Below are positions 28,718 through 37,562 of a DNA stretch of 64,000 nt, one piece after another; within the stretch, counting starts at the first letter, position 1; every line of letters starts with the position of its first letter. The stretch is from an unicellular cyanobacterium SU3. GTDB lineage: Bacteria; Cyanobacteriota; Cyanobacteriia; Cyanobacteriales; Microcystaceae. The notes below the pieces were generated by a model that ran no database searches, had not been told where the DNA came from, and saw only the letters and a program-made list of their open reading frames with translations. The stretch lies in the NCBI GenBank assembly GCA_002172675.1, contig NETF01000182.1, positions 1 through 64,000 on the forward strand, written 5' to 3'. Both the position numbers and the translations under genes were made by a program.

Positions 28718-31700
28718 ATGTGGAAATCTTCTAACGTTAAGTCCCCAGAACGAAACCTTGAACAGTTAAATGAAGCCCTAATTAAAGCGACATTGAGGGA
28801 AAAAGCAACGCGATCACCCCAACTACTTCCGATCCGACCTCTTGATAGTTTACTTCTAGCCATTGAAGCTATTGGAGAAAATCTCGAACAACTTCCCCAA
28901 ACTATTTTACCTACTGTACAAGCTAGTTTGCGAGCAACCCTGCAAGGGGCCAGAGAAAAAAATTGTTGTTTCGGTCATCAAGACAAAGTGTCTACAGTAG
29001 CTGTTAGTCCTGATGGAAGTATTATTGCTAGTGGGAGTTGGGATGGAACCATTCGCCTATGGAACCAGAAAGGACAATTATTAACAGATCCTTTATCGGG
29101 CCACGGAGAAAAAGTCACCGCCTTAGCTTTTAGTGGTAATAGTCAGTATATAATCAGTGGCAGTAGCGATCGCACTTTTATTATCTGGAACCGCCAAGGA
29201 GAAGCAGTTACCAATCGTATCGAAGGCCACGACGCAGGAATAACGGCCTTAGCTTGTAGTCCACAAGGAGATTATTTTATCACCGGTAGCAGCGATCGCA
29301 GTTTGAAACTGTGGGATTTTCAAGGAGAACCCCTGAAACCCCCTTTTCAAGGCCACGACGGAGAAATTACCAGCATTGCCATTAGTCCCGATGGTCAAAC
29401 CATTGTTAGTAGTAGTTGGGATAAAACCCTTCGTCTTTGGAATTTAGAAGGTAAAGAAATCATTGACCCCATTACCACCCATCAACAACGTACCGAGTCC
29501 GTTGCCTTTAGTCCTGATGGTCAATATTTTATTAGTGGCAGTTGGGATAAAACCATCCGTCTGTGGAATATAGAGGGTAAAGAAATTTGTCCCGCCATAG
29601 AAGGCCATGAAGATTATGTTTTATGTGTGGCTATTAGTCCTGATGGAGAAATGATTGCCAGTGGTAGCAGCGATCGCACCATTCGCATCCATAACCGTTA
29701 CGGACAGATGATTTATGACCCTTTTCTGGGCCATCAAGGTTCGGTTCGAGACATTGCTTTTACCCCCGATGGGAAAACCTTAATGAGTGGCAGTAGTGAC
29801 CACGAGGTTCGCTTTTGGGATATTGAAGGTCAACGGTTGTTTAAAGCCACTCAAAGCGAATATTCTGCGGTTTGGGCTGTAGGCGTGAGTCCTGATGGTC
29901 AACGGTTAATTAGTAATTGGGGGAACGGATCAATTCGTTTCTGGAATTTAGGGGGAAAGCCCATCAGCAACCCCATTCAAGCCCATAATGGGGATGTTAC
30001 TTGTATCGCTTATAGTCCTAAGGGAGACAGGTTTGTAACGGGTAGTTGGGATGAAACGATTCGTATTTGGACGGCTGAAGGAAAGCCTCTGACTGAGTTA
30101 ATTAAAGCCCATGACGGTGATGTGACTTGTTTGGCTTATCATCCCCAAGGGAATTATCTTGTCACTGGGGGACGGGATGGCAGGGTAAAACTGTGGACTT
30201 CTCAAGGCAAGTTATGTCAACAGGGACAGATGGAAGATGAAGTTACTTCAGTCCTTTTTACTCCTGATGGTCAAAAAGTGGTGTCCAGCGATGCTAATGG
30301 TCAAATTTGGCAATGGCAAGGGGAGAGAGAATGGTTAGGAACGGTGATATCTAAGAGTAATCAAGGGAAAATCACGGATCTGGCTATTAGTCCCCAAGGC
30401 AATATGTTAGTGAGTGGCTATGAAGGGGGAAATCTTTATTTTTGGGATTTGGAGAATGTCACTCAACCGCCGATTATTTGCTCTCATGATGCTTCGATTA
30501 CTAAAATTGCTTTTAGTTCGAATGGTAAAGTGGTGGTCAGTGGTGGAACGGATGGGAATTTGCGTTTATGGACGGTTCAAGGGGAGTCTTTAACTTATCC
30601 TCAACCAAACCAAAATAGTGAGGTGACTTGCATTGAATTTAGTCCCGATGGTCAACAGTTAATTAGTGGTTATTTAGATGGAACCATTAAGATCGAAATT
30701 GGCGGAATTTGGCAAACTTGGTTAAATCTTTGCGCTAAAAGATTACAATACCATCCTCGTTTACGACATCCTAAAACAGAAGAAGAAAAGCAAGTTTCTC
30801 TCATTTGTCAACAATATTTATCAGGAACGTTTAAACCGTCTCAGACAGTAAAAAAACAGACCTATTTACGGCAACCTTCTTCTCCTTTCGAGCTAAAAAT
30901 TGGTTATCTTATTGCTGGATTTATAACCGCTTTTTTAACGTTAGGATCTGTCGGCCTTACCTTACAATCTCCTTATATTTCTAGTCTATGTAACTTATTA
31001 GATAATTGTGCTAGAGACCGAGAGTTTGAAGGGTTTTATACCCAAGCTTTAACAGAAGGAGAAGGGGTTATTGTAAAGATAAATAATGTAGAAACGTTTG
31101 AGGAATTACAAGAATATCGCGATCGCTTAGTGGCTGTTATGGGTCAATTAAAAAATTTACCTACAGATATCTCTATTTATCCTCAATCTCAACAAGCATT
31201 AAACCGCTTTGAAAAACAATTGACTAAGGTTGATGTTATTTTATCCCAAGAAGAAGAAGCTAAAAAACAATTAACTGAAGCCTCTCAATTAGCCATAGAA
31301 GCAACTCAAATTTTACAAACGGCTAATACCCTCGAAGATTATCAACAAGCTAAACAACAATGGAAACAGGTAAAACAACAATTAGATAATATTTCTTCTG
31401 ATAAATTCTTTAATTCTCAAGTACAAACCGAAAAACAATCAACCGAGAAAACGATTAATCTCATTAATAATAAAATAGAAGAAATAAATCAGCAAGTTGT
31501 TAAAAAACAACAATTTCGAGAACAGTTCGAGACGATTAATAACCTCATTAAACAAGCCATGATTCAAACGGAATCAGCAAAAACTATTCAAGACTATAAT
31601 ATTGCTAAAAATCAGTGGAATACGATAAAAAATAAGCTCATAGCTATTAATACTAATGGGGATAACAGTTTACAAGTCGAAATTAATGAGCAACTGTTAA

Positions 31701-31882
31701 AAATCAATCAAACGATTGAAAATATTGCAGTTAATATTCAACAACTTAAAAATCGTCAACCAGCAAACCATCAAGTTAATAACTCTTCTATTAATCAAAC
31801 TTCTCAAAAGACTGATAAAAATAATCAAAAACTACTTCAACCTAAACCTGAAAATTCCTCCGATAAACCGCCGTTATGGTAG
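28718..31882 (+). CDS. WD40 double-propeller membrane protein with coiled-coil tail
   Basis: 1054 residues. The N-terminus (1-85) resembles the linker before WD40 domains in NACHT/AAA-WD40 proteins (LAIEAIGENLEQLPQTILP), but no ATPase precedes it. About 14 WD repeats follow (about 86-665), each ending near (L/I/F)W(N/D/T)xxG, enough for two seven-bladed propellers. A transmembrane segment lies near 725-748, then a helical, coiled-coil region (about 770-1020) with two EDYQQAKQQW-like units. The architecture suggests an assembly scaffold with the propellers in the cytoplasm. It starts 67 bp after the protease-GUN4 gene. Confidence 0.82.
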   Translation: MWKSSNVKSPERNLEQLNEALIKATLREKATRSPQLLPIRPLDSLLLAIEAIGENLEQLPQTILPTVQASLRATLQGAREKNCCFGHQDKVSTVAVSPDGSIIASGSWDGTIRLWNQKGQLLTDPLSGHGEKVTALAFSGNSQYIISGSSDRTFIIWNRQGEAVTNRIEGHDAGITALACSPQGDYFITGSSDRSLKLWDFQGEPLKPPFQGHDGEITSIAISPDGQTIVSSSWDKTLRLWNLEGKEIIDPITTHQQRTESVAFSPDGQYFISGSWDKTIRLWNIEGKEICPAIEGHEDYVLCVAISPDGEMIASGSSDRTIRIHNRYGQMIYDPFLGHQGSVRDIAFTPDGKTLMSGSSDHEVRFWDIEGQRLFKATQSEYSAVWAVGVSPDGQRLISNWGNGSIRFWNLGGKPISNPIQAHNGDVTCIAYSPKGDRFVTGSWDETIRIWTAEGKPLTELIKAHDGDVTCLAYHPQGNYLVTGGRDGRVKLWTSQGKLCQQGQMEDEVTSVLFTPDGQKVVSSDANGQIWQWQGEREWLGTVISKSNQGKITDLAISPQGNMLVSGYEGGNLYFWDLENVTQPPIICSHDASITKIAFSSNGKVVVSGGTDGNLRLWTVQGESLTYPQPNQNSEVTCIEFSPDGQQLISGYLDGTIKIEIGGIWQTWLNLCAKRLQYHPRLRHPKTEEEKQVSLICQQYLSGTFKPSQTVKKQTYLRQPSSPFELKIGYLIAGFITAFLTLGSVGLTLQSPYISSLCNLLDNCARDREFEGFYTQALTEGEGVIVKINNVETFEELQEYRDRLVAVMGQLKNLPTDISIYPQSQQALNRFEKQLTKVDVILSQEEEAKKQLTEASQLAIEATQILQTANTLEDYQQAKQQWKQVKQQLDNISSDKFFNSQVQTEKQSTEKTINLINNKIEEINQQVVKKQQFREQFETINNLIKQAMIQTESAKTIQDYNIAKNQWNTIKNKLIAINTNGDNSLQVEINEQLLKINQTIENIAVNIQQLKNRQPANHQVNNSSINQTSQKTDKNNQKLLQPKPENSSDKPPLW

Positions 31883-31910
31883 ATTTAGTGAATAGTGAAC
31901 AGTTACGAAT

Positions 31911-33422
31911 TTATCTGAAATATTCAACTAATCCTTGAGTTAAGCCATCTAAGGTATATTCTTCGGCTTCTAGATCAACTCTTTCTAATAAATCATAACA
32001 GGTTTTTGATGTTTGTGGACCAATGGATGCCAGACAAACGTTATCTAAAAGAGACAAAATCTCTGACTTACTGTCAGTTTTTAATGCTTTTTGTACTAAG
32101 CTATAAAAATTTTTAACGGTTTTAGAACTGGTAAAGGTAATAATATTAACTTGTCTTGTTTGTAAGGCTTCCCATGCTTGAGCATTAATATTTTCGGGAC
32201 ATCCTGACTGATAAGCCGGGACTTCAATAATATTTGCCTCTTGTTTTTTTAATTCTTTAACTAATAGTTCTCTTCCTCCTGTTTCTACACGGGGAAATAG
32301 TATTTTTTGATGACTTAAACTCTCAGGAAAATAATCAATTAATGAATCTGCAATAAAATTAGGGGGAATAAAATCAGGAGTGAGATGATATTGCTTTAAA
32401 CAAGAAGCTGTTTTTTTACCCACGACAGCAATTTTAATCTTACCTAAAGTCCGAATATCTTTACCTAATTCTTGTAAGCGTTGAAAGAAAAACTTAACCC
32501 CATTGGCTGAGGTTAAAATTAACCAATCAAAAGAAGATAATCCTTCAATCGCTAAATCTAATTCTTGCCAAGAAGACGGTGGAGAAATTTCTAACGTTGG
32601 CATTTCTAGCGTATTTGCACCCTGTTGTTGTAAGAGACGACTAAACTGACTTGATTGTTCTTTTGCACGGGTAATTAATACCGTTTTATGAGCTAAAGGA
32701 AGGCTAATAGATGAAGACATATAACGTAAATTAACAACGTTTCCGATAATAATAACAGCAGGGGATAAAGACAATCCTGATACTTGTTCTATTATAGTCT
32801 TTAATGTACTGATCCAAACTTTTTCTTGCTCACTTCCGCTATTGTGAATGATGGCAATGGGTTCATCGTGCGATCGCCCGTTAATGATTAAATTATCAAC
32901 AATTTTATCAAGGTTTCTTGTGCCCATTAAAATCACTAATGTGTCAATTTTTGCTAAGGCTTCCCAATTTAATAAGTCGGGTTGATGTCCTGTTAAAACA
33001 GTGAAACATCGACCCATTTCTTTATCAGTTAAAGGAATTCCTGCTAATAAAGGAGCAGCTAAAGCTGAGGAAATTCCAGGTACTAATTCATAGTTGCAAT
33101 TAGCCTCTTGTAACGCTTTAATTTCTTCATTAGCGCGACCAAAGATTAACGGATCACCACTTTTTAATCTTACAATTTGTTTGCCTTGTAAACAGTAATT
33201 GATCAATAAACGATTAATTTTACTTTGTTGGGTACTGGGTTGACCGGCTCTTTTACCAACATTAATTTTAAGACAAGTTTCAGGGACTAAATATAATAAA
33301 TTTTCATCGATTAAAGAATCATAAATTAAGACTTCAGCTTCAGATATTAGATAATAGGCTCTAAGGGTTAAGTGATTTATATTTCCTATTCCTGAACCAA
33401 CTAAATAAACTTTACCACTCAT
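31911..33422 (-). CDS. cobA-hemD: CobA-HemD fusion: uroporphyrinogen-III methyltransferase/synthase
   Basis: 503 residues. Residues 1-about 235 are a SUMT methyltransferase (VYLVGSGIGNINHLTLRA, RLKSGDPLIFGRANEE, VPGISSALAAP), and residues about 245-500 are uroporphyrinogen-III synthase (VLITRAKEQSSQFSRLL, DWLILTSANGVKFFF, FTSSKTVKNF). The first makes precorrin-2 on the way to siroheme and cobalamin; the second closes uroporphyrinogen III for all tetrapyrroles. It lies 12 bp after the kinase gene on the same strand, which suggests cotranscription, though no functional link is clear. Confidence 0.9.
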   Translation of the reverse strand: MSGKVYLVGSGIGNINHLTLRAYYLISEAEVLIYDSLIDENLLYLVPETCLKINVGKRAGQPSTQQSKINRLLINYCLQGKQIVRLKSGDPLIFGRANEEIKALQEANCNYELVPGISSALAAPLLAGIPLTDKEMGRCFTVLTGHQPDLLNWEALAKIDTLVILMGTRNLDKIVDNLIINGRSHDEPIAIIHNSGSEQEKVWISTLKTIIEQVSGLSLSPAVIIIGNVVNLRYMSSSISLPLAHKTVLITRAKEQSSQFSRLLQQQGANTLEMPTLEISPPSSWQELDLAIEGLSSFDWLILTSANGVKFFFQRLQELGKDIRTLGKIKIAVVGKKTASCLKQYHLTPDFIPPNFIADSLIDYFPESLSHQKILFPRVETGGRELLVKELKKQEANIIEVPAYQSGCPENINAQAWEALQTRQVNIITFTSSKTVKNFYSLVQKALKTDSKSEILSLLDNVCLASIGPQTSKTCYDLLERVDLEAEEYTLDGLTQGLVEYFR

Positions 33423-33434
33423 ATATTTTTATCC

Positions 33435-34883
33435 TTATAAAACTCTAGAGAGGAGTTGATAAATTAATTTAAACAAAGATGTAATTGCTACTAAACCAGC
33501 TGCTGCGACTAATCCTGCTATTAACAAAAAAGAAACAGAGTCAAAACCTAAAAAACCAAATATTAAACAAATAATTAATAATAATACTGTAATTAATCCG
33601 ATAATCAAAACATCTTTTTTATCAAGAATATGACGTGATTGAAGATAAATTAAACCAGCAATAATCATACATCCGAGAATAATACCAGGAGCAGCTAGAA
33701 AGCTTTTTAAGCCTAAAATGAGAATGGCTCCTTCAAATCCTGTAAACCCTGAAGAGACTAATAAATCAACAGTAGAAAAACTTTTTCTCTGACTAGGAGA
33801 ACTGGACGAATGGGAAGGAATATTAATGGCTTGAGGAGGAGGAGAAGATAGAGGCGTTGTCTTAGAAACAGGAGGATTTGATGGAGGTTGAATTGAAGTT
33901 TTTGTACTAGAAGAAGCTCCTTGAGATTGAGATGAATGTAACGCTTGTAAAACCTCAGAGGCACTTTGATAACGTTCACTCGGACTGGATAATAACAATC
34001 TATCTAAAATATTAGCTAAACCATCACTCACTTGATTAACATGAGCTTGCCAATTCCAACGATTATTATAAGAATCGTACAACTCTTCTGGAGATTTTCC
34101 TGTTAATAAATTTAAACAAGTTGTCGCTAAAGCATATAAATCTGTTGCCGGATAAACTGCCGATCCCTGCATTTGTTCAGGGGGAGCAAACCCCATCGAA
34201 TAAATTCCTGTTGAGCGTTTTTGAGGATTACCAGCAGTTGCCGTAACTTGTTTTACTGCACCAAAATCTAACAAATATAAACGCCCTTGTTTATCCCGCA
34301 TAATATTAGAAGGTTTAATATCACGATGAATACAATTGTTATCGTGAATAAACTGTAAAACCAAAAGAATTTCATGAAGAACTTCTATGACTTCATTTTC
34401 GAGAAATATTCCTTTTCGTTTTAATTCTGTTTCTAAATCTTCTCCATCAATCAGTTCTTGAACTAAGTAAAAAAACTGTTCTTCTTCTTGGGTAATAGGG
34501 TTAGGAATGACTAAAGGAAAAAAAGCATATAACTGAGGAATTTGAGGGTGTTTACTGCCTAAATCTTCTAAAATAACTGCTTCTCGTTCAAATAATTCTT
34601 GAGCGATCGCTAATGCTTGAGCATTTAAGTTGCCTTCTGGTTGAAACTGTTTAACCACACATAAACGCATGGTAGGGGTAAAACGATCTTGCGCTAAAAA
34701 GGCAGCACCGAAACCCCCTTTTCCTAACAGTTTAGACGGTAAATAACGACCTGTTAAAATCAGAGGCATTCCGCAACTGGTACAGTATTTTTGTTGAACC
34801 GTTTTCAATTTCGAGGGATCATCAAGATCAGAAAAATTGTTTTGAGGATGAGAACATCCCGGACGAGTACAAAGAATTTCCAT
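33435..34883 (-). CDS. Serine/threonine protein kinase with N-terminal 4-Cys motif and C-terminal membrane helices
   Basis: 482 residues. Cys5, Cys10, Cys34 and Cys37 form a zinc-ribbon-like element seen in one group of cyanobacterial Spk kinases. The kinase domain (about 47-310) has GKGGFG, the ATP lysine K78 in VVKQF, HRDIKPSN, DFGAVK and APPEQM, so all catalytic residues are present. A Ser/Pro-rich linker follows (about 312-365), then four hydrophobic helices (about 370-480). The nearby photosystem II assembly-type operon recalls slr0152/spkG of Synechocystis, but this gene is not in that operon and I do not claim identity. Confidence 0.88.
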   Translation of the reverse strand: MEILCTRPGCSHPQNNFSDLDDPSKLKTVQQKYCTSCGMPLILTGRYLPSKLLGKGGFGAAFLAQDRFTPTMRLCVVKQFQPEGNLNAQALAIAQELFEREAVILEDLGSKHPQIPQLYAFFPLVIPNPITQEEEQFFYLVQELIDGEDLETELKRKGIFLENEVIEVLHEILLVLQFIHDNNCIHRDIKPSNIMRDKQGRLYLLDFGAVKQVTATAGNPQKRSTGIYSMGFAPPEQMQGSAVYPATDLYALATTCLNLLTGKSPEELYDSYNNRWNWQAHVNQVSDGLANILDRLLLSSPSERYQSASEVLQALHSSQSQGASSSTKTSIQPPSNPPVSKTTPLSSPPPQAINIPSHSSSSPSQRKSFSTVDLLVSSGFTGFEGAILILGLKSFLAAPGIILGCMIIAGLIYLQSRHILDKKDVLIIGLITVLLLIICLIFGFLGFDSVSFLLIAGLVAAAGLVAITSLFKLIYQLLSRVL

Positions 34884-34951
34884 GTTAAATGGATAAGGTA
34901 AGGATTTTCTGTGCTTTTATTGTAAGCAACGGATTAGATTTGGACAATTTC

Positions 34952-35341
34952 TTAAAGACTGCGACGATATTGCGCCCCAGAGGTACAAGTTTCTCGTATT
35001 TCTACCATACACAATCCTGGTAGTTTAGCTGATTCTAATTTTTCAAAGATCCATTGTGCGATCGCCTCACTGGTGGGACTTTCTAAGCCGGTGGTTTCAT
35101 TAAGATAGTAATGATCTAAGAAATTTTCCAGCAAAGGATCAATATAATCATTAATTTCTCCAAAATCCATCACCATTCCTTGTTGTGGCCCTATTTCATG
35201 AAGGCGATCGCGACTAACATAAACTCGTCCGACCCAACTATGACCATGAAGACGAGAACACTTACCCTGATGATGGGGCAGTCGATGGGCTGCTTCAAAG
35301 CGAAACTCTTTATAAATGGTCCATTGATCCGTTGGGTTCAT
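34952..35341 (-). CDS. queD: 6-carboxy-tetrahydropterin synthase QueD (PTPS family)
   Basis: 129 residues. Zinc histidines are H19, H32 and H34 (FEAAHRL and LHGHSW), and the catalytic cysteine is C28 in GKCSRLHGH. Later GMVMDFGEIND and the C-terminal RETCTSGAQY fit the T-fold. QueD converts dihydroneopterin triphosphate to 6-carboxytetrahydropterin for queuosine and related 7-deazaguanines. Other PTPS-family functions (tetrahydrobiopterin) are possible, but the spacing Cys-x3-His-x-His favours QueD. Confidence 0.85.
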   Translation of the reverse strand: MNPTDQWTIYKEFRFEAAHRLPHHQGKCSRLHGHSWVGRVYVSRDRLHEIGPQQGMVMDFGEINDYIDPLLENFLDHYYLNETTGLESPTSEAIAQWIFEKLESAKLPGLCMVEIRETCTSGAQYRRSL

Positions 35342-35377
35342 GATTAAATCCCAGATAACTTGGTATATTCTTTAATT

Positions 35378-35749
35378 TTATACATTGGAACTCCTTTGTC
35401 GCTCTTTTAGCTCTTGTTCAGCTTCTAATTCTTGCATTAAAAAATAGTTCAAAAACGTCCGAATTACCGCAATAGCAGCCAATCTACCCAACGCTTGAAA
35501 CGAAGGGGCAATCGTCGTGCTTAACACATCTGAACCTAGTTGAAATTCTAAGGCCAAAGCTAACCAGGAACCAAAGCGCAGACGAACTTCTAAAAAAGGA
35601 AAAGAGCGAAAGCGAAAATTCTTGATCACCGAACGGATACCTGCTAATAATCCACAAACCACGCACAGCACTGATACAGACTCTAAGATCAAGCGAAACA
35701 GTGTCACCCAATGTTTCAAGACTTCTTCTATATGCTCGAATAATTCCAT
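35378..35749 (-). CDS. DUF1622 family membrane protein
   Basis: 123 residues with two to three hydrophobic segments: LFRLILESVSVLCVVCGLLA, LALALEFQLGSDVLSTTIAP and LGRLAAIAVIRTFLNYFL, followed by a charged tail (ELEAEQELKERQR). The RFGSWLALALEFQLGSD segment is the hallmark of DUF1622. The function is unknown. It lies 36 bp upstream of queD on the same strand. Confidence 0.8.
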   Translation of the reverse strand: MELFEHIEEVLKHWVTLFRLILESVSVLCVVCGLLAGIRSVIKNFRFRSFPFLEVRLRFGSWLALALEFQLGSDVLSTTIAPSFQALGRLAAIAVIRTFLNYFLMQELEAEQELKERQRSSNV

Positions 35750-35950
35750 AATAACCCCTAGTAATTGTGTTCAAACGGTAATCGTGTTGATTTTCTATAA
35801 GTGATTTTAGTCTTTTTCCCTGCTAAGTCAGTATAACTACCAAAATTTCCCTGAAAAACCCTAGTAATTTCCCCATAACTACAGAGGAAAGCCCTAGATT
35901 ATCTTCCTACAATGAAATCACATTCGATAAAATATTGAGGTTTATATAAG

Positions 35951-36676
35951 ATGGTTTTCACCTCAAGTGATAGCAAACAAGAAACGAAACAGTTACTAAC
36001 AAAATTTGAGCATCCTTTAAAAAAGAAATATCCTAAAAGACATCATCATTATGCCTTAGAAGATTTCTTCTCTTTTCAAACAAAAACCGGAACCATTGTT
36101 GATTGGAATGAATCTCGTAATATTCTCACCAGTGAAGATTTTATCTTAGGATTAATTGAAGGACTAGAACACGAAATTGGTAGTGCCGCAGGAGTCGTTA
36201 CTTATAATATTGGTAAAGAGTGGGGCAAACGAGACGCAGACTTTTTTCAACAGTGGCTTTACTCTGAATATGAGTATGAAAAACCCCTCAATCAAATGAA
36301 TCTAAACTATGTTTTAGAAGCTTGGTGGTGGCCGTTTACCGCACAAGGTTGGGGTAACTGGGAAGTTGATATGAGTGAGCAGAAAAATGGTTTTATGTTT
36401 GTCAATATTTTTGATTCTGCTGTGGCGCGAACCCTAGGAGATGTGGGTAAACCGGTTTGTCATATTTATGCTGGTTTATTAGCGGGATTTTTTAGCAATT
36501 TAGTTAAAAAAGATTTGAATTGTATTGAGATTCAATGCTACGCCATGGGAGAAACTTATTGTAAGTTTTTAGTTGGAAAAAAAGACCGTATTGATGCTGC
36601 AACTTTCTGGTTAAACGAAGGCGCATTAGCTAAGGATATCGAAAAGCGTTTACACCATGAGGAGTATCTTAAATGA
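35951..36676 (+). CDS. V4R-domain protein, slr0144-like (photosystem II assembly cluster)
   Basis: 241 residues. A basic N-terminus is followed by a fold with a C-terminal V4R (4-vinyl reductase) domain at about 150-215: ARTLGDVGKPVCHIYAGLLA, LNCIEIQCYAMGETYCKFLV. V4R domains bind small hydrophobic ligands, including tetrapyrroles, in bacteriochlorophyll proteins. It is the first gene of an eight-gene plus-strand operon whose order matches Synechocystis slr0144-slr0151, implicated in photosystem II assembly and repair. Its stop overlaps the next start (ATGA). Direct ligand binding is inferred from the family. Confidence 0.78.
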   Translation: MVFTSSDSKQETKQLLTKFEHPLKKKYPKRHHHYALEDFFSFQTKTGTIVDWNESRNILTSEDFILGLIEGLEHEIGSAAGVVTYNIGKEWGKRDADFFQQWLYSEYEYEKPLNQMNLNYVLEAWWWPFTAQGWGNWEVDMSEQKNGFMFVNIFDSAVARTLGDVGKPVCHIYAGLLAGFFSNLVKKDLNCIEIQCYAMGETYCKFLVGKKDRIDAATFWLNEGALAKDIEKRLHHEEYLK

Positions 36677-37053
36677 TGAGTAGGAAAACATGGTCAAGTA
36701 TCAGTGTTTACGATTTCTTTCGTACTTGTAATTGGACAGGAGAAAAAATTGTCTTAACGACTTTTAATACCACTGAACAAAGTAAAAATGATCAATCTTT
36801 ATTGAAATTAAATTTACAACAATTTCTTTTACAATCTAATTGGAACGGAAAAAAAGTAAAGGACTTTGTACCAGAGTCTATTGAACAATCAAATCAATCT
36901 TTACTGAGTTTATCAGTTAGAGATTTTTTTCAACAAATAGTTTGGAAAAGTTCTTCTAATATTGCTCCCAGTTCTCAGCCATCCTCTTCTAAGAATTTCA
37001 TAAATTCATCCTCTACAGACTTAGATTTAGATAACTTATCGGATTTATTTTAG
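36673..37053 (+). CDS. Small repeat protein, slr0145-like
   Basis: 126 residues with three copies of a 16-residue motif, consensus (L/I)(S/N)(V/L)xxF(F/L)xxxxWxGxK: ISVYDFFRTCNWTGEK (10-25), LNLQQFLLQSNWNGKK (46-61) and LSVRDFFQQIVWKSSS (80-95), spaced 36 and 34 residues. The spacers and C-tail are Ser/Asn/Gln-rich and probably disordered. No domain is recognised. A protein with short repeated aromatic motifs on a flexible chain fits a multivalent linker. It overlaps the V4R gene by 4 bp and precedes a phycobilisome-like gene by 9 bp. Confidence 0.7.
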   Translation: MMSRKTWSSISVYDFFRTCNWTGEKIVLTTFNTTEQSKNDQSLLKLNLQQFLLQSNWNGKKVKDFVPESIEQSNQSLLSLSVRDFFQQIVWKSSSNIAPSSQPSSSKNFINSSSTDLDLDNLSDLF

Positions 37054-37062
37054 AGTAACATC

Positions 37063-37557
37063 ATGCAAAAAGACTTTGAAACCTTATTTTATGAAGCAGA
37101 AGATCACTATCTTCCTTCTTCAGATTTAGCATCCCTAAAAGATAGTGCAAATACGCTTAAAAAGCGTTTAGAAATTTATCAATCCTTAAGAGATCAAGAA
37201 ATACCTATTTTTCAGTTTATTGCTGATAATTTAGTAGCAACTTTTCCTAATGAAGATAATCAACGGTTAGAAAAAGGGTTAAAACACTGGATGTCAGTGA
37301 TGCGTTACTCTGCTATGGCAATGTTATTAAATAATCCTGATTATTTCAGACATCGGATTTTAGAATGGCTCACGGATATTGTTCAAGCTCAAGATATGGT
37401 AACTATTGAAAACCATATTTTTGAGAACTTAAAACAAGGATTAGAAGAAATGCTTTCCCCAGAGCAGATGCAACTTTTAAATCCCTTTTTAGAGCAAGCA
37501 AAAATTACACTTTTAGAAACAAAATCTCAATCTAAAACATTAATGCTAGGAGAATAA
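37063..37557 (+). CDS. Phycobilisome-like globin-fold protein, slr0146-like, lacking the canonical bilin cysteine
   Basis: 164 residues, all helical, with the phycobiliprotein pattern LKHWMSVMRYSAMAMLLNNP then DYFRHRILEWLTDIV. At the position where phycobiliproteins have the chromophore cysteine (AACLRD), this protein has Met87 (AMAMLLNNP), and the whole protein contains no cysteine. It is the third gene of the slr0144-slr0151-like operon. Bilin could at most bind non-covalently. The family call is from the helix pattern only. Confidence 0.65.
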   Translation: MQKDFETLFYEAEDHYLPSSDLASLKDSANTLKKRLEIYQSLRDQEIPIFQFIADNLVATFPNEDNQRLEKGLKHWMSVMRYSAMAMLLNNPDYFRHRILEWLTDIVQAQDMVTIENHIFENLKQGLEEMLSPEQMQLLNPFLEQAKITLLETKSQSKTLMLGE

Positions 37558-37562
37558 ATAAG

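Noticed and set aside
33435-34883. Naming the kinase SpkG
   Set aside because: The nearby operon resembles slr0144-slr0151, which slr0152/spkG follows in Synechocystis, but this kinase is on the other strand and cotranscribed with cobA-hemD. Identity needs an alignment.
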